DNA of 64,000 nt from a virus, in IMG/VR virus record IMGVR_UViG_3300031552_000001, positions 1-64,000 of that record; one strand, 5' to 3'. Positions 23,365-30,434 of the stretch are shown here, one piece after another (positions within the stretch are counted from its first letter, which is position 1; each line of letters starts with the position of its first letter). The position numbers and the translations under genes were made by a program. Under the pieces are notes generated by a model. It had not been told where the DNA came from. It searched no databases and worked only from the letters and a program-made list of their open reading frames with translations.

Positions 23365-23895
23365 ATGAAATTATTATTATTAGATGTCGACGGAGTAGTC
23401 GCAGATTTCATAAGAGGGATGGAAGAAAAAGCGGGGTTTAAATTTACTGAAGAGCAGCTGAAAACCTTTTATTGCGACCGGCAAGTAAGTCCTACTAAAA
23501 GGTCTAAGATTTATGAAATCGCCAGAGACCCTTCCTTCTGGGAGAGTCTGCCTCTTATAGAGGGCGCAAAAGAAGGACTCAGACATCTGAACGCGTTAGG
23601 GTACAAAATTACTTGGGTAACTAGCCCGTGGAAAGGCTGCGAGGGGTGGGAGGAGGCTCGTAAGGCGTGGCTAAACAAACACTTTGACATCGACCGTATG
23701 GGACAAGAGGTAAAGGTGATGTCCGACAAGTCCGAGGTGGACGGGGATATTTTCATTGACGATAAAGTAGACAACATACGAGATTGGAAAAAGAACCATA
23801 GTAAAGGCAGAGCCTATATTTATGACGCTCCCTCCAATAAAAACTTTCACAACGCCCCTAGATTCACGTGGGGGAAAGTGAAAGAGCTGTTATGA
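23365..23895 (+). CDS. HAD-family 5'(3')-deoxyribonucleotidase-like
   Basis: 176 aa with AAGGAGGACC upstream. LLLDVDGVVADF at the N-terminus is the HAD motif I (catalytic Asp pair), WVTSPW near residue 90 is motif II (Thr/Ser), and IDDKVDNI near 131 is motif IV (acidic). Length and motif spacing fit the NT5C family, which dephosphorylates deoxynucleoside monophosphates. It fits the nucleotide-metabolism theme with dTMP kinase and the adenylosuccinate synthetase homologue further on. Overlaps the next gene by 4 bases. Confidence 0.75.
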   Translation: MKLLLLDVDGVVADFIRGMEEKAGFKFTEEQLKTFYCDRQVSPTKRSKIYEIARDPSFWESLPLIEGAKEGLRHLNALGYKITWVTSPWKGCEGWEEARKAWLNKHFDIDRMGQEVKVMSDKSEVDGDIFIDDKVDNIRDWKKNHSKGRAYIYDAPSNKNFHNAPRFTWGKVKELL

Positions 23896-24341
23896 ATCCT
23901 TTGCGCGTACCGTGGGGGAAGAAACCGCCTACTAAAAAAGAGAAGTCGGCTTCCCCGCCTTTCATAGGAATAAAAAACGAGGCGGCTAGAGAAAACAGAG
24001 ATGCTTCTAGTTTCGTGTCCATTTCTGTTCGCGGAGTAAAAGGAGCTCCGAATGGGAGCTATCTTCTTCCTTGGAGCGAAGGGGCTTGTTTAAAGTACTA
24101 TCTATCTCAAATAAACCTCATTACGGCTGCTATACACTCTGCAATTCTCGACGACGCATATCCAGAAGAGGGTAGGTTAAGATTAAGATACGTACCCAAA
24201 AATAACTCTCGCATTAAACTAGGAGCTCCGTCGGTAGGCGCCGCGCTGCAATACCAAAGATCTTCTCACGATGCCCAAAGAATAGCCTATCGCATGGGCG
24301 GCGGAACAAAAGTCGTAGAGATGCCTTTGAGTAAAAGATGA
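23892..24341 (+). CDS. Hypothetical protein
   Basis: 149 aa from ATG 23892, overlapping the nucleotidase stop. The N-terminus is basic and proline-rich (PWGKKPPTKKEK), then a domain with SISVRGVKG and ACLKYYLSQIN. The end is glycine-rich. No family recognised. Confidence 0.55.
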   Translation: MNPLRVPWGKKPPTKKEKSASPPFIGIKNEAARENRDASSFVSISVRGVKGAPNGSYLLPWSEGACLKYYLSQINLITAAIHSAILDDAYPEEGRLRLRYVPKNNSRIKLGAPSVGAALQYQRSSHDAQRIAYRMGGGTKVVEMPLSKR

Positions 24342-24416
24342 AGAAGTAGCGAAATACCTCTTGTCTTGACGGTATAAGAACCTCGAACATTAACTTCTAA
24401 CTTTACGGAGACAGAA

Positions 24417-25538
24417 ATGTTAATTCATCACACCGCAGAGGACTATGGGTCGGCAGCACAAAAAGCAGCAGATTGGGCAGTAAAAAAGCTTGATAGGATT
24501 ATAGCCGAAGGGAAAAATAGGGCGATTTCTACGATAGGAGAAGTTCAGAATAACCAGCCGAAAGATTATTTGGTGCCGTCATCTACCCTTAGATTTATGG
24601 CCAACAACAACGCCCTCGAGGCGAGATGGGGTTCCTCTGAACAGTTCAAAATACACCCCCATGCTCTAGAACAAGTGGGTGAGCGATGCGGTATGCCCAA
24701 CCCAAAGAAAGTTATGAACTGGATAATGGATGATGATTCAGGTGTCGGGGCCTCTGAACTTGCCGAAATCCTGAACCGCAAATTTACCAGCCAAAAAGAT
24801 AAGAGGTTTCTTGTAAGGTCTGTAAACGGACAAGAGGTACGTGGATTTCTGAGCGACAGGTACAGGAGATTAGATTCTGCCCCTCTTGTAGAGTCTTTTA
24901 TTGCACGAGCCATTGAGCACGGAGCTCTGCCTATCGAGGGTAAGGCGTTGGATACGAAGTTCTACCTAAAGGTAGTGCTACCGCACATTCTGGAGCCCCT
25001 TCCGGGAGAAGTTATGCTGTGGGGGGTCCAGTTGAAAAACAGTGACTTTGGAGACGGAAAACTGGATGTTTCAGGTTTTATTTATAGACTTAGATGCACG
25101 AATTTGCTGATGGGAGAAAACGGGTTCTCGAAAGTTCATCTTGGTGGGCGACTCGACGAAAACTTGGAGTTCAGCGAGAGAACCTACGAGCTTGATACTA
25201 AAACTATGGCCTCTGCTGTAATGGATGTAGTCGATTCTGTTCTTGAGCCGAGTAACGTGAAGAAGAGCGTAGAGGCTATACAATGTCTCGCAAAAAAAGA
25301 AACCGATTCAGATGCTGTGCTAAAGGTTCTTCGAAACAAGTCTAAGCTAACAAAGGGAGAAGCAGAAGAAGTAGCTAAGATCTTTAATAGCGCAGAAATA
25401 GAAAAACTTCCTCCAGGGCAGAACGCTTGGAGACTAAGCAATGCTATAGCTTTATTGTCACAACAGTGCGAGCCCCGTCGACAACTGGAGCTTGAAGAAG
25501 TAGCGGGAGAGGTAGCTGGGCTACGAAAGGCAGCATAA
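24417..25538 (+). CDS. DUF932-like phage protein
   Basis: 373 aa. The central segment RGFLSDRYRRLDSAPLVESF (near residue 143) and the pattern of strands after it match DUF932, a domain widespread in phages and plasmids (phage/plasmid-like TIGR03299 group). Its function is unresolved; it is often encoded next to recombination or replication genes. Here it precedes a DinG-type helicase. A TTGACG at 24367 with ATTAAC 17 bases downstream could be its promoter. Confidence 0.65.
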   Translation: MLIHHTAEDYGSAAQKAADWAVKKLDRIIAEGKNRAISTIGEVQNNQPKDYLVPSSTLRFMANNNALEARWGSSEQFKIHPHALEQVGERCGMPNPKKVMNWIMDDDSGVGASELAEILNRKFTSQKDKRFLVRSVNGQEVRGFLSDRYRRLDSAPLVESFIARAIEHGALPIEGKALDTKFYLKVVLPHILEPLPGEVMLWGVQLKNSDFGDGKLDVSGFIYRLRCTNLLMGENGFSKVHLGGRLDENLEFSERTYELDTKTMASAVMDVVDSVLEPSNVKKSVEAIQCLAKKETDSDAVLKVLRNKSKLTKGEAEEVAKIFNSAEIEKLPPGQNAWRLSNAIALLSQQCEPRRQLELEEVAGEVAGLRKAA

Positions 25539-25553
25539 AGACAGGAGACCCTA

Positions 25554-25862
25554 ATGGTAGAGTCTGAAGAGTTTACGCGCGAAGTAGAGGTGTTCAAATA
25601 CAGAGAGACGAAAGAACCTGTAATTACCCCAAAGACAACTTGGGAGCCGATCCCTCTACACGAACTGAAAAAGGGGGATATCTTTCGGGTATTCGACGTG
25701 AGAGCAGATGGGAAAAAGCGTCCGGACCGGGTGTTGAACGGGCAGCCTGCGGTGTACGTCGCAGCAGTAGATGGAAAATTGGTTCCGAGGCCCACACTAG
25801 CAGAAGTGCGCGCAGACCCAGTGAATGGATTCTTCTTCGACGAAGTAAAAGTTAGGTGTTAG
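25554..25862 (+). CDS. Hypothetical protein
   Basis: 102 aa. LHELKKGDIFRVFDV and YVAAVDGKLVPR suggest a small beta-barrel similar to 'elements-in-phage' hypothetical domains. It sits between the DUF932-like gene and the helicase, with short gaps (15 and 1 bases), so it is part of that operon. No firm family. Confidence 0.55.
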   Translation: MVESEEFTREVEVFKYRETKEPVITPKTTWEPIPLHELKKGDIFRVFDVRADGKKRPDRVLNGQPAVYVAAVDGKLVPRPTLAEVRADPVNGFFFDEVKVRC

Positions 25863-25863
25863 G

Positions 25864-27918
25864 ATGAACGTAGACCAGATATTCAAAAAAGACGGGCCCT
25901 TGTCAAAATATTGGCCCAACTACCTGCCGAGGCCGGGGCAGGTTGCTTTAGCGAAAGCCGTAGAAGGCGCTCTAAAAGATGAACGGCACCTATTGGCTGA
26001 AGGGCCTTGCGGTACCGGAAAGTCTTTGGCCTATGGAATACCCGCAGCTATCAAAGTGCTAACAGATAAAAGCACGGTGGTTATCGCTACTGCGAATATA
26101 GCTCTTCAAGAGCAACTCCTCAAAAAGGACCTGCCTCTCATAGCAAATGTAATGTCAGACATAGAACTAGGAGACTTGAAATTCTTTTCTAGGAAGGGAA
26201 TGGGGAACTATGTATGTCTATATAAGCTAAAAGAGCTAACGCTAAACCCTAAAGAAGCTTGGGCAAAAACTCTTTGGAAGTGGGTAGAGAAGTCTGATGT
26301 GGGAGACAAAGAGGAGCTTCCCGTAGACTATCATGAGCTTTGGCATCACATAGCGGCCAACCAAAATGAGTGTGCCAAAGAGTCCTGTAGGTTCATAGAC
26401 AAGTGCTATGCCTTCCGGGCTAAAGAAGAGATTGAACGATCTGGGCCCTGTATCGTGGTAACCAATTATCATCTTCTTTACGCAGATAGTTTAGTAAAAG
26501 GGGCCACTCAAGGGTACGTAAAGCTCTTACCAGACCACAGTGTAACGATAGCCGATGAGGCCCACGAGATGGCGGATATCGCAAGGTCTTTTCAAGGGTT
26601 CGACATCTCCATGAACAGTTTCATGTGGTTGATAAGGAAACTTGGAAAACTAATAAAAAGACCCGACACCAAAAATTCAGTGGCAGTACTGATGGATACC
26701 GCAAGAGAGTTTTTTGATGATGTGGTTAAATACTACCACTCGCATTCGCCCATCCTAAAGGCCCCTTTAGGCTTTGGACGTGAGTTCCTTACCGCCCTAG
26801 CAAGCACGGCCGACTTAGTAAAGAAAGAATCCTGTACGGAAAAGGATGAAACTAAACAAGCCTTACTAGATTGCTTATTTTCATACATGCACAAGAAGAA
26901 CTCTCAGCTATCTAGTATATGTTTTGGGGGTACCAATACAGGTATTCTACCAGACCTCCTGGATTTGAGTCTTCCTCTCAATGAAGACAACGACGAGGAG
27001 GACGAGAAACTAGAAGAGGGGTCCGTATATTACTTAGAGTATGCTGGAAAGGAGAAGCCGATCCGTCTGTGTAGCCAAGTTATAGAGGTGCAAGATTTTA
27101 TTCGAGACCACATACTCGATTCCAGCACACTGATAGTTACGTCCGCTACGCTATCTACTAACGGCAATTTCGAGTTCATAGCCGAGGAGCTGGGGCTAGA
27201 TCCTGACGAATACGCCTCGCTGATAGCGCCTAGCCCATTCAACGCTAGAAATATGCTTGTCGTAGTGCCCAACAGCTTCCCACCTCCTCAAAATAAGGAC
27301 GACCACATACTGGCCGTATCAAAAACTATAAAGGAAGTGGTAACTGAACTAGGTGGTAGGTCTATGGCACTGTTTACTAGCTATAGATCTTTGGAATATG
27401 CCGCAAAACACCTCGAGTCTACTCTTGTTGGAATAGAGCTTTTAGTCCAAGGAAAGTTGCCTAGAGGAAAGGTAGTCCAGAGACTAAAGGAAAACGAGAA
27501 AAGCCTTATCTTGGCCACTGCGTCCTTTTGGCAAGGCATAGATATACCAGGTCGGTCATTGAGCTGTCTGTTCATAGAAAAATTTCCTTTTGCTCCCCCT
27601 ACGGACCCCGTTGTGTCCTATATGGGAGACCTGTGGTTAAAGAAAACAGGAAATAGCTTTTCTTCCTTCATGAACTATAGTGTACCCAAAGCTGTAATTG
27701 CTCTAAAACAAGGAGTGGGGAGGCTTATACGACAAGAGTCTGACTACGGAGTTGTTGTCTTGTTTGATAACAGGTTGGTTACAAAAAACTACGGTGCGCA
27801 CTTTGAGTGTGCGTTTCCAAACGACCACTTCCGGTCATCGAAGATTTCCTCGATAACTAAGTTCATACAAGAGCAGGATGCGAGGGTACTCCATGAGCGT
27901 GACAGAAAAGAGGAGTGA
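25864..27918 (+). CDS. DinG/XPD-type superfamily 2 helicase
   Basis: 684 aa. Walker A EGPCGTGKSLAYG (near residue 41), DEAH box ADEAHEM (near 230), motif V FWQGIDIPG (near 558) and motif VI GVGRLIRQ (near 618) are all present. Four cysteines around residues 119-182 (YVCLY, CAKESC, KCYAF) match the iron-sulfur cluster of XPD/DinG. The family unwinds DNA 5' to 3' and clears R-loops or forks. The full motif set suggests an active enzyme working in phage replication or recombination. The next gene starts inside its 3-prime end. Confidence 0.85.
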   Translation: MNVDQIFKKDGPLSKYWPNYLPRPGQVALAKAVEGALKDERHLLAEGPCGTGKSLAYGIPAAIKVLTDKSTVVIATANIALQEQLLKKDLPLIANVMSDIELGDLKFFSRKGMGNYVCLYKLKELTLNPKEAWAKTLWKWVEKSDVGDKEELPVDYHELWHHIAANQNECAKESCRFIDKCYAFRAKEEIERSGPCIVVTNYHLLYADSLVKGATQGYVKLLPDHSVTIADEAHEMADIARSFQGFDISMNSFMWLIRKLGKLIKRPDTKNSVAVLMDTAREFFDDVVKYYHSHSPILKAPLGFGREFLTALASTADLVKKESCTEKDETKQALLDCLFSYMHKKNSQLSSICFGGTNTGILPDLLDLSLPLNEDNDEEDEKLEEGSVYYLEYAGKEKPIRLCSQVIEVQDFIRDHILDSSTLIVTSATLSTNGNFEFIAEELGLDPDEYASLIAPSPFNARNMLVVVPNSFPPPQNKDDHILAVSKTIKEVVTELGGRSMALFTSYRSLEYAAKHLESTLVGIELLVQGKLPRGKVVQRLKENEKSLILATASFWQGIDIPGRSLSCLFIEKFPFAPPTDPVVSYMGDLWLKKTGNSFSSFMNYSVPKAVIALKQGVGRLIRQESDYGVVVLFDNRLVTKNYGAHFECAFPNDHFRSSKISSITKFIQEQDARVLHERDRKEE

Positions 27919-28093
27919 AACGGAAGTTATTTTGTTTCACCTTACTAGTGTAATAGGGTTATGCCAGACGCCAAGAGAACATTGGACACCAGAAGACACC
28001 TTGGCGCTCAGAAGGGCCCAGTCTTTCGTTCAAAAAATCAGAGGGGAACTCAGTGAAAGCAGAAACTCGAAAGAGAATTCAACAGTTGCTTGA
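27893..28093 (+). CDS. Small hypothetical protein
   Basis: 66 aa from ATG 27893, overlapping the helicase end by 26 bases. Helical, with TPREHWTPEDTLALRRAQ. It overlaps the next small gene by 41 bases. No family recognised. Confidence 0.55.
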   Translation: MSVTEKRSETEVILFHLTSVIGLCQTPREHWTPEDTLALRRAQSFVQKIRGELSESRNSKENSTVA

Positions 28094-28232
28094 CTCTCTG
28101 CCAAAAGGAAGAAAATTCAGTAAGCTGAAGAGCGAATTTCAAAGAAAAGGGTTCTTATCAAAAAGAGAAATCAGGGAACTTTACGGACTAAAAGCAGGTA
28201 CGCTTACCCCTGACATCCACTCTGAAAAATAA
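28053..28232 (+). CDS. Small basic protein
   Basis: 59 aa from GTG 28053, with GAGGGG 6 bases upstream. Strongly basic (KAETRKRIQQL, LPKGRKFSKLKSEF) with a second helix SKREIRELYGLKAG, which could be a small helix-turn-helix. Good spacing and coupling to its neighbours support it as a real gene. Confidence 0.55.
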   Translation: MKAETRKRIQQLLDSLPKGRKFSKLKSEFQRKGFLSKREIRELYGLKAGTLTPDIHSEK

Positions 28233-28247
28233 CAAAGGAGAATCAAC

Positions 28248-28892
28248 GTGAGTCTGTTTATAGCAATAGAGGGTATAGACTGTTCGGGTAAGAAAGTTCA
28301 AAGCGAATTGCTAGCTGCCGCGTTAGGTGCAGAGCTGTTCTCTTTTCCTGACTACTCTACAGAAAGCGGCAAAGTGCTGCGGTCTTACCTCGATAGAAAA
28401 TGGCATGTATGCGACCCGCAAAATGAGCTAAATTCCTACGTAGAAACATTCGCCTACCAGTCATTTCAAACTCTTAACAGGCTGGAAAAAGTTCCTGCCA
28501 TACAAAAGGCATTAAAGTACGGAGATGTGGTAGCTGACAGGTGGACCAAGAGCGGGGAGGTGTACGGACCTGTCTTTGGATTAGACAAGCAGTATATTCA
28601 TGATGTTCAAGTCACTTTGCCTCGTCCACATCTAAACATTCTACTAGATATAGACTGGGAAACTTCTGTAAAAAGAAAGCCAAAGAAAAGAGACGTGTAC
28701 GAAGCTTCCGAAGCGCTAATGCGGGCTGCATCTAACCAGTACAAGAAAGAATGGGAAGGGCACACTTGGCATGGGGTTACAGCTACAGATTGGCAGGTGA
28801 TCGACGGCAATAAATCTATAGACGAAGTTCATCGAGAAATTCTTCTATTGGTAAAAAATAGACTAGAATTCATGCGAACTTACGGAAAGTGA
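28248..28892 (+). CDS. tmk: dTMP kinase
   Basis: 214 aa with AAGGAG upstream. The P-loop EGIDCSGKK (residues 8-16), the DR motif in VADRWTKSG (near 97) and the lid-region RKPKKRDVYE (near 142) are those of thymidylate kinase, which phosphorylates dTMP to dTDP. The P-loop carries CSGKK in place of the more usual GSGKS/T, a small change that keeps the lysine. Length is normal. It supplies dTTP for phage DNA together with other nucleotide genes in the window. Confidence 0.85.
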   Translation: MSLFIAIEGIDCSGKKVQSELLAAALGAELFSFPDYSTESGKVLRSYLDRKWHVCDPQNELNSYVETFAYQSFQTLNRLEKVPAIQKALKYGDVVADRWTKSGEVYGPVFGLDKQYIHDVQVTLPRPHLNILLDIDWETSVKRKPKKRDVYEASEALMRAASNQYKKEWEGHTWHGVTATDWQVIDGNKSIDEVHREILLLVKNRLEFMRTYGK

Positions 28893-28916
28893 GTACGCTT
28901 CAAGGAAGGGGTAGAC

Positions 28917-29420
28917 ATGACTCTTATAATCTGGTGCGTTCTTTTGAATTGGTCTCCGTTCTTGCTGTTTTGGATTTATCCAGTAGGGATGATGTTAGTT
29001 TTTAAAGACTTCAAGTTTACCGGGTTTGAAGGCCCCTTTGCTAAATTCGAGTTAGTGAAAGAGGGAGTGGAACCCTGGCATCAGAAACTATGGAAAGATT
29101 GGGCAGGAGTGGGGTTGCCGGGGTTCCTTTGTTATAAAGTACCGCTCTTTAAACTAAAAGATTCAGACTGCAGACTCGCGTGGATAGTAAGAACAGTTAA
29201 GCATGAGAAGGTTCATTGCCGGCAATGGTTAGCGCTGGGCCTCCTGTTTCCAGTTTCCTACTACATACACGCGCTTTTCATACTTCTATTCAAAAAAGAT
29301 AAACACGCCTACTTGGACTGTTGGGCAGAAAGGGCGGCAAGAGAATATGCGGAGCAGAAGGTCGACATTCCCAAAGAAGAGTGGCCGCAAGGGCCAACGG
29401 ACAGGTGGCCTTGGTGGTAA
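28917..29420 (+). CDS. Membrane protein with HExxH-type metalloprotease motif
   Basis: 167 aa. Two hydrophobic segments (residues about 3-27 and 101-122) flank KHEKVHCRQW near residue 96, an H-E-x-x-H zinc motif. AYLDCWAERAAREYAEQ near 135 offers a downstream glutamate as third ligand, as in gluzincins. A membrane-embedded zinc peptidase is plausible; substrate unknown. Short proteins with this layout occur in several phages. Confidence 0.6.
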   Translation: MTLIIWCVLLNWSPFLLFWIYPVGMMLVFKDFKFTGFEGPFAKFELVKEGVEPWHQKLWKDWAGVGLPGFLCYKVPLFKLKDSDCRLAWIVRTVKHEKVHCRQWLALGLLFPVSYYIHALFILLFKKDKHAYLDCWAERAAREYAEQKVDIPKEEWPQGPTDRWPWW

Positions 29421-29575
29421 CCTTACAAAAGTACCTAAAAACTAGGCCGCCGTTGCGACCAGCGCTTGTTATGGCAGAAGAATTTGTACTTAAACGCCTC
29501 CGTTTAATGCCCTATTGTGCGGGTGAAAAAGAACCCTCCGTATTCGGTATAAAAGTAGTGAAAGGTCTTTTGCTC

Positions 29576-29603
29576 TTGACTTCCTGATAGACAAGAGTAA
29601 TTT
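29576..29603 (+). promoter_or_regulatory. Sigma70-like promoter for the tRNA-like cluster
   Basis: TTGACT (29576-29581) and TAATTT (29598-29603) are 16 bases apart, and the first RNA begins at 29621. The -10 is imperfect. No other gene starts here, so this is the likely start of the RNA transcript. Confidence 0.5.
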
Positions 29604-29620
29604 CACTTTCATTAGGTAAT

Positions 29621-29754
29621 GGGGCTGTTGACCAATGGTTAGGTCACTTTCCAGTCAAGAAAGAGCAAACACCGTTCGGTCCCTCGGTTCTTTTTAAGAA
29701 CCAACACAGCTAGAACAAACAAGCAATATGCAGGTTCGAATCCTGTCAGCCCCT
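29621..29754 (+). ncRNA. tRNA-like RNA 1 with structured insertion
   Basis: Acceptor stem GGGGCTG (29621-29627) with CAGCCCC (29747-29753), D arm GACC/GGTC, and T arm with GGTTCGAATCC just before the 3-prime acceptor strand: a complete tRNA frame. The anticodon-like arm CTTTC/GAAAG has loop CAGTCAA, which would read GTC but has A in place of U33. About 66 nt separate this arm from the T arm instead of the usual 5. They contain CCGTTC..GAAC pairing around the hairpin GGTTCTT/AAGAACC and a shared AACAAACAAGC. No CCA is encoded. Could be a tRNA with an intron-like insert or a tRNA-mimicking Y-type RNA. Confidence 0.7.
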
Positions 29755-29783
29755 CCTTACCTAGTTTTGATCTCTGAATTTTT

Positions 29784-29919
29784 GGGGGTGTAGCCGAATT
29801 GGAATAGGCGCTTTCACAAGGGAGAAAGAAATGCACACCGTTCGGTTACTCGGCCTTCTACCGAAAGCCAACATACACGAACAAACAAGCACATGGAGGT
29901 TCGAATCCTCCCGCCCCCG
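29784..29919 (+). ncRNA. tRNA-like RNA 2 with structured insertion
   Basis: Acceptor GGGGGTG/CGCCCCC (29784-29790, 29912-29918), D arm GCC/GGC and T arm GGAGG/CCTCC around TTCGAAT. The anticodon-like arm CTTTC/GAAAG has an 8-nt loop ACAAGGGA without U33. The insertion repeats the shared elements: CCGTTCG pairing with CGAAC, the hairpin GGCCTTC/GAAAGCC (one mismatch), CCAAC and AACAAACAAGC. Stem sequences differ from RNA 1 while pairing is kept. Same two interpretations as for RNA 1. Confidence 0.7.
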
Positions 29920-29957
29920 CATTTTACGTAGTTTGCTTTATCAGTAGTAAGAATTAC

Positions 29958-30094
29958 GCCCCTGTAGCCAAAATGGTAAAGGCACTTGAAATTCTAATCA
30001 AGACAAAGACCCCGTTCTGGCACTCAGCTTTTTAAGAAGCTAACCGCAAGGAACAAACAAGCGTATGGAGGTTCGAATCCTTCCAGGGGCGCCA
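29958..30094 (+). ncRNA. tRNA-like RNA 3 with structured insertion
   Basis: Acceptor GCCCCTG/CAGGGGC (29958-29964, 30084-30090) followed by G and an encoded CCA (30092-30094), D arm GCC/GGC, T arm GGAGG/CCTTC. The anticodon-like arm CTTGA/TCAAG has the loop AATTCTAA, which contains TCT (Arg) after a U33-like T but is one base too long. The insertion carries GTTCT pairing with GGAAC, the hairpin AGCTT/AAGCT, and AACAAACAAGC. It is the copy closest to a functional tRNA. Confidence 0.7.
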
Positions 30095-30097
30095 CTT

Positions 30098-30221
30098 TGG
30101 GGGAAGACTGGGCACGGTGCCCACCAGGTATGGGACTTGGACTCCGTTCTAAACCTCGGCTTCTTTAGAGAAGCCAACTAGTAGAACATACATGCAATCG
30201 GTTCGACTCCGACTCCCCCCA
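30098..30221 (+). ncRNA. tRNA-like RNA 4 with structured insertion
   Basis: Acceptor of five G-C pairs (30099-30103 with a C6 run at 30215-30220), T arm TCGG/CCGA around TTCGACT. The 5-prime half can fold either as a D arm CTGG/CCAG or as an anticodon-like arm CCAGG/CTTGG with loop TATGGGA (TGG, with A at position 33). The insertion keeps GTTCTA pairing with TAGAAC and the hairpin GGCTTCT/AGAAGCC. Here the shared AACAAACAAGC becomes AACATACATGC, two matching A-to-T changes. The most divergent copy. Confidence 0.6.
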
Positions 30222-30230
30222 CCTCTTCGA

Positions 30231-30310
30231 TGTTTGGGTGCGCAACAAGAGGCGCTCACACGCAAATTTTTTAATTTGCTCCACCCACAAGCTTCTCTCC
30301 TCGCGCACCC
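30231..30310 (+). ncRNA. Array-type hairpin unit inside a larger folded RNA
   Basis: The sequence from 30231 (TTTGG, then a loop AACAAGAG and the 3-prime edge CTCACA) matches the hairpin units of the array at 2626-3612. It is also the 5-prime part of a larger fold: GGGTGCGC (30236-30243) pairs perfectly with GCGCACCC (30303-30310), enclosing GCAAATT/AATTTGC (30262-30279). No coding frame of note. It follows tRNA-like RNA 4 by 9 bases and precedes a terminator, so it is probably on the same transcript. Confidence 0.5.
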
Positions 30311-30320
30311 GTCTCAAGAC

Positions 30321-30354
30321 GGCCTGAGTAAGCGTACCTCCGCTTACTCAGGCC
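30321..30354 (+). terminator. Terminator of the RNA cluster
   Basis: A 14-bp perfect stem (GGCCTGAGTAAGCG and complement) around TACCTC, followed by ATTCTACTTT. It separates the RNA cluster from the TROVE gene. Confidence 0.8.
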
Positions 30355-30434
30355 ATTCTACTTTCGACCTTCTTTAACTCAGACTTTTATCGTGGTAATA
30401 CGTGCCTCAATTTTTCTTTCACATGGAGACCAGC

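Noticed and set aside
29411-29587. Small gene after the metalloprotease-like gene
   Set aside because: An open frame exists but has no good start or ribosome-binding site, and a promoter for the RNA cluster overlaps its end.
29621-30221. Group I introns in tRNA genes
   Set aside because: The insertion is about 60 nt, far shorter than known group I introns, and no P3-P8 core or guanosine-binding P7 could be found.
29621-30221. Bulge-helix-bulge (archaeal-type) tRNA introns
   Set aside because: The 3-prime side of the insertion (ACAAG) does not pair properly with the 5-prime arm in RNAs 1 and 2, so the required anticodon helix would not form.
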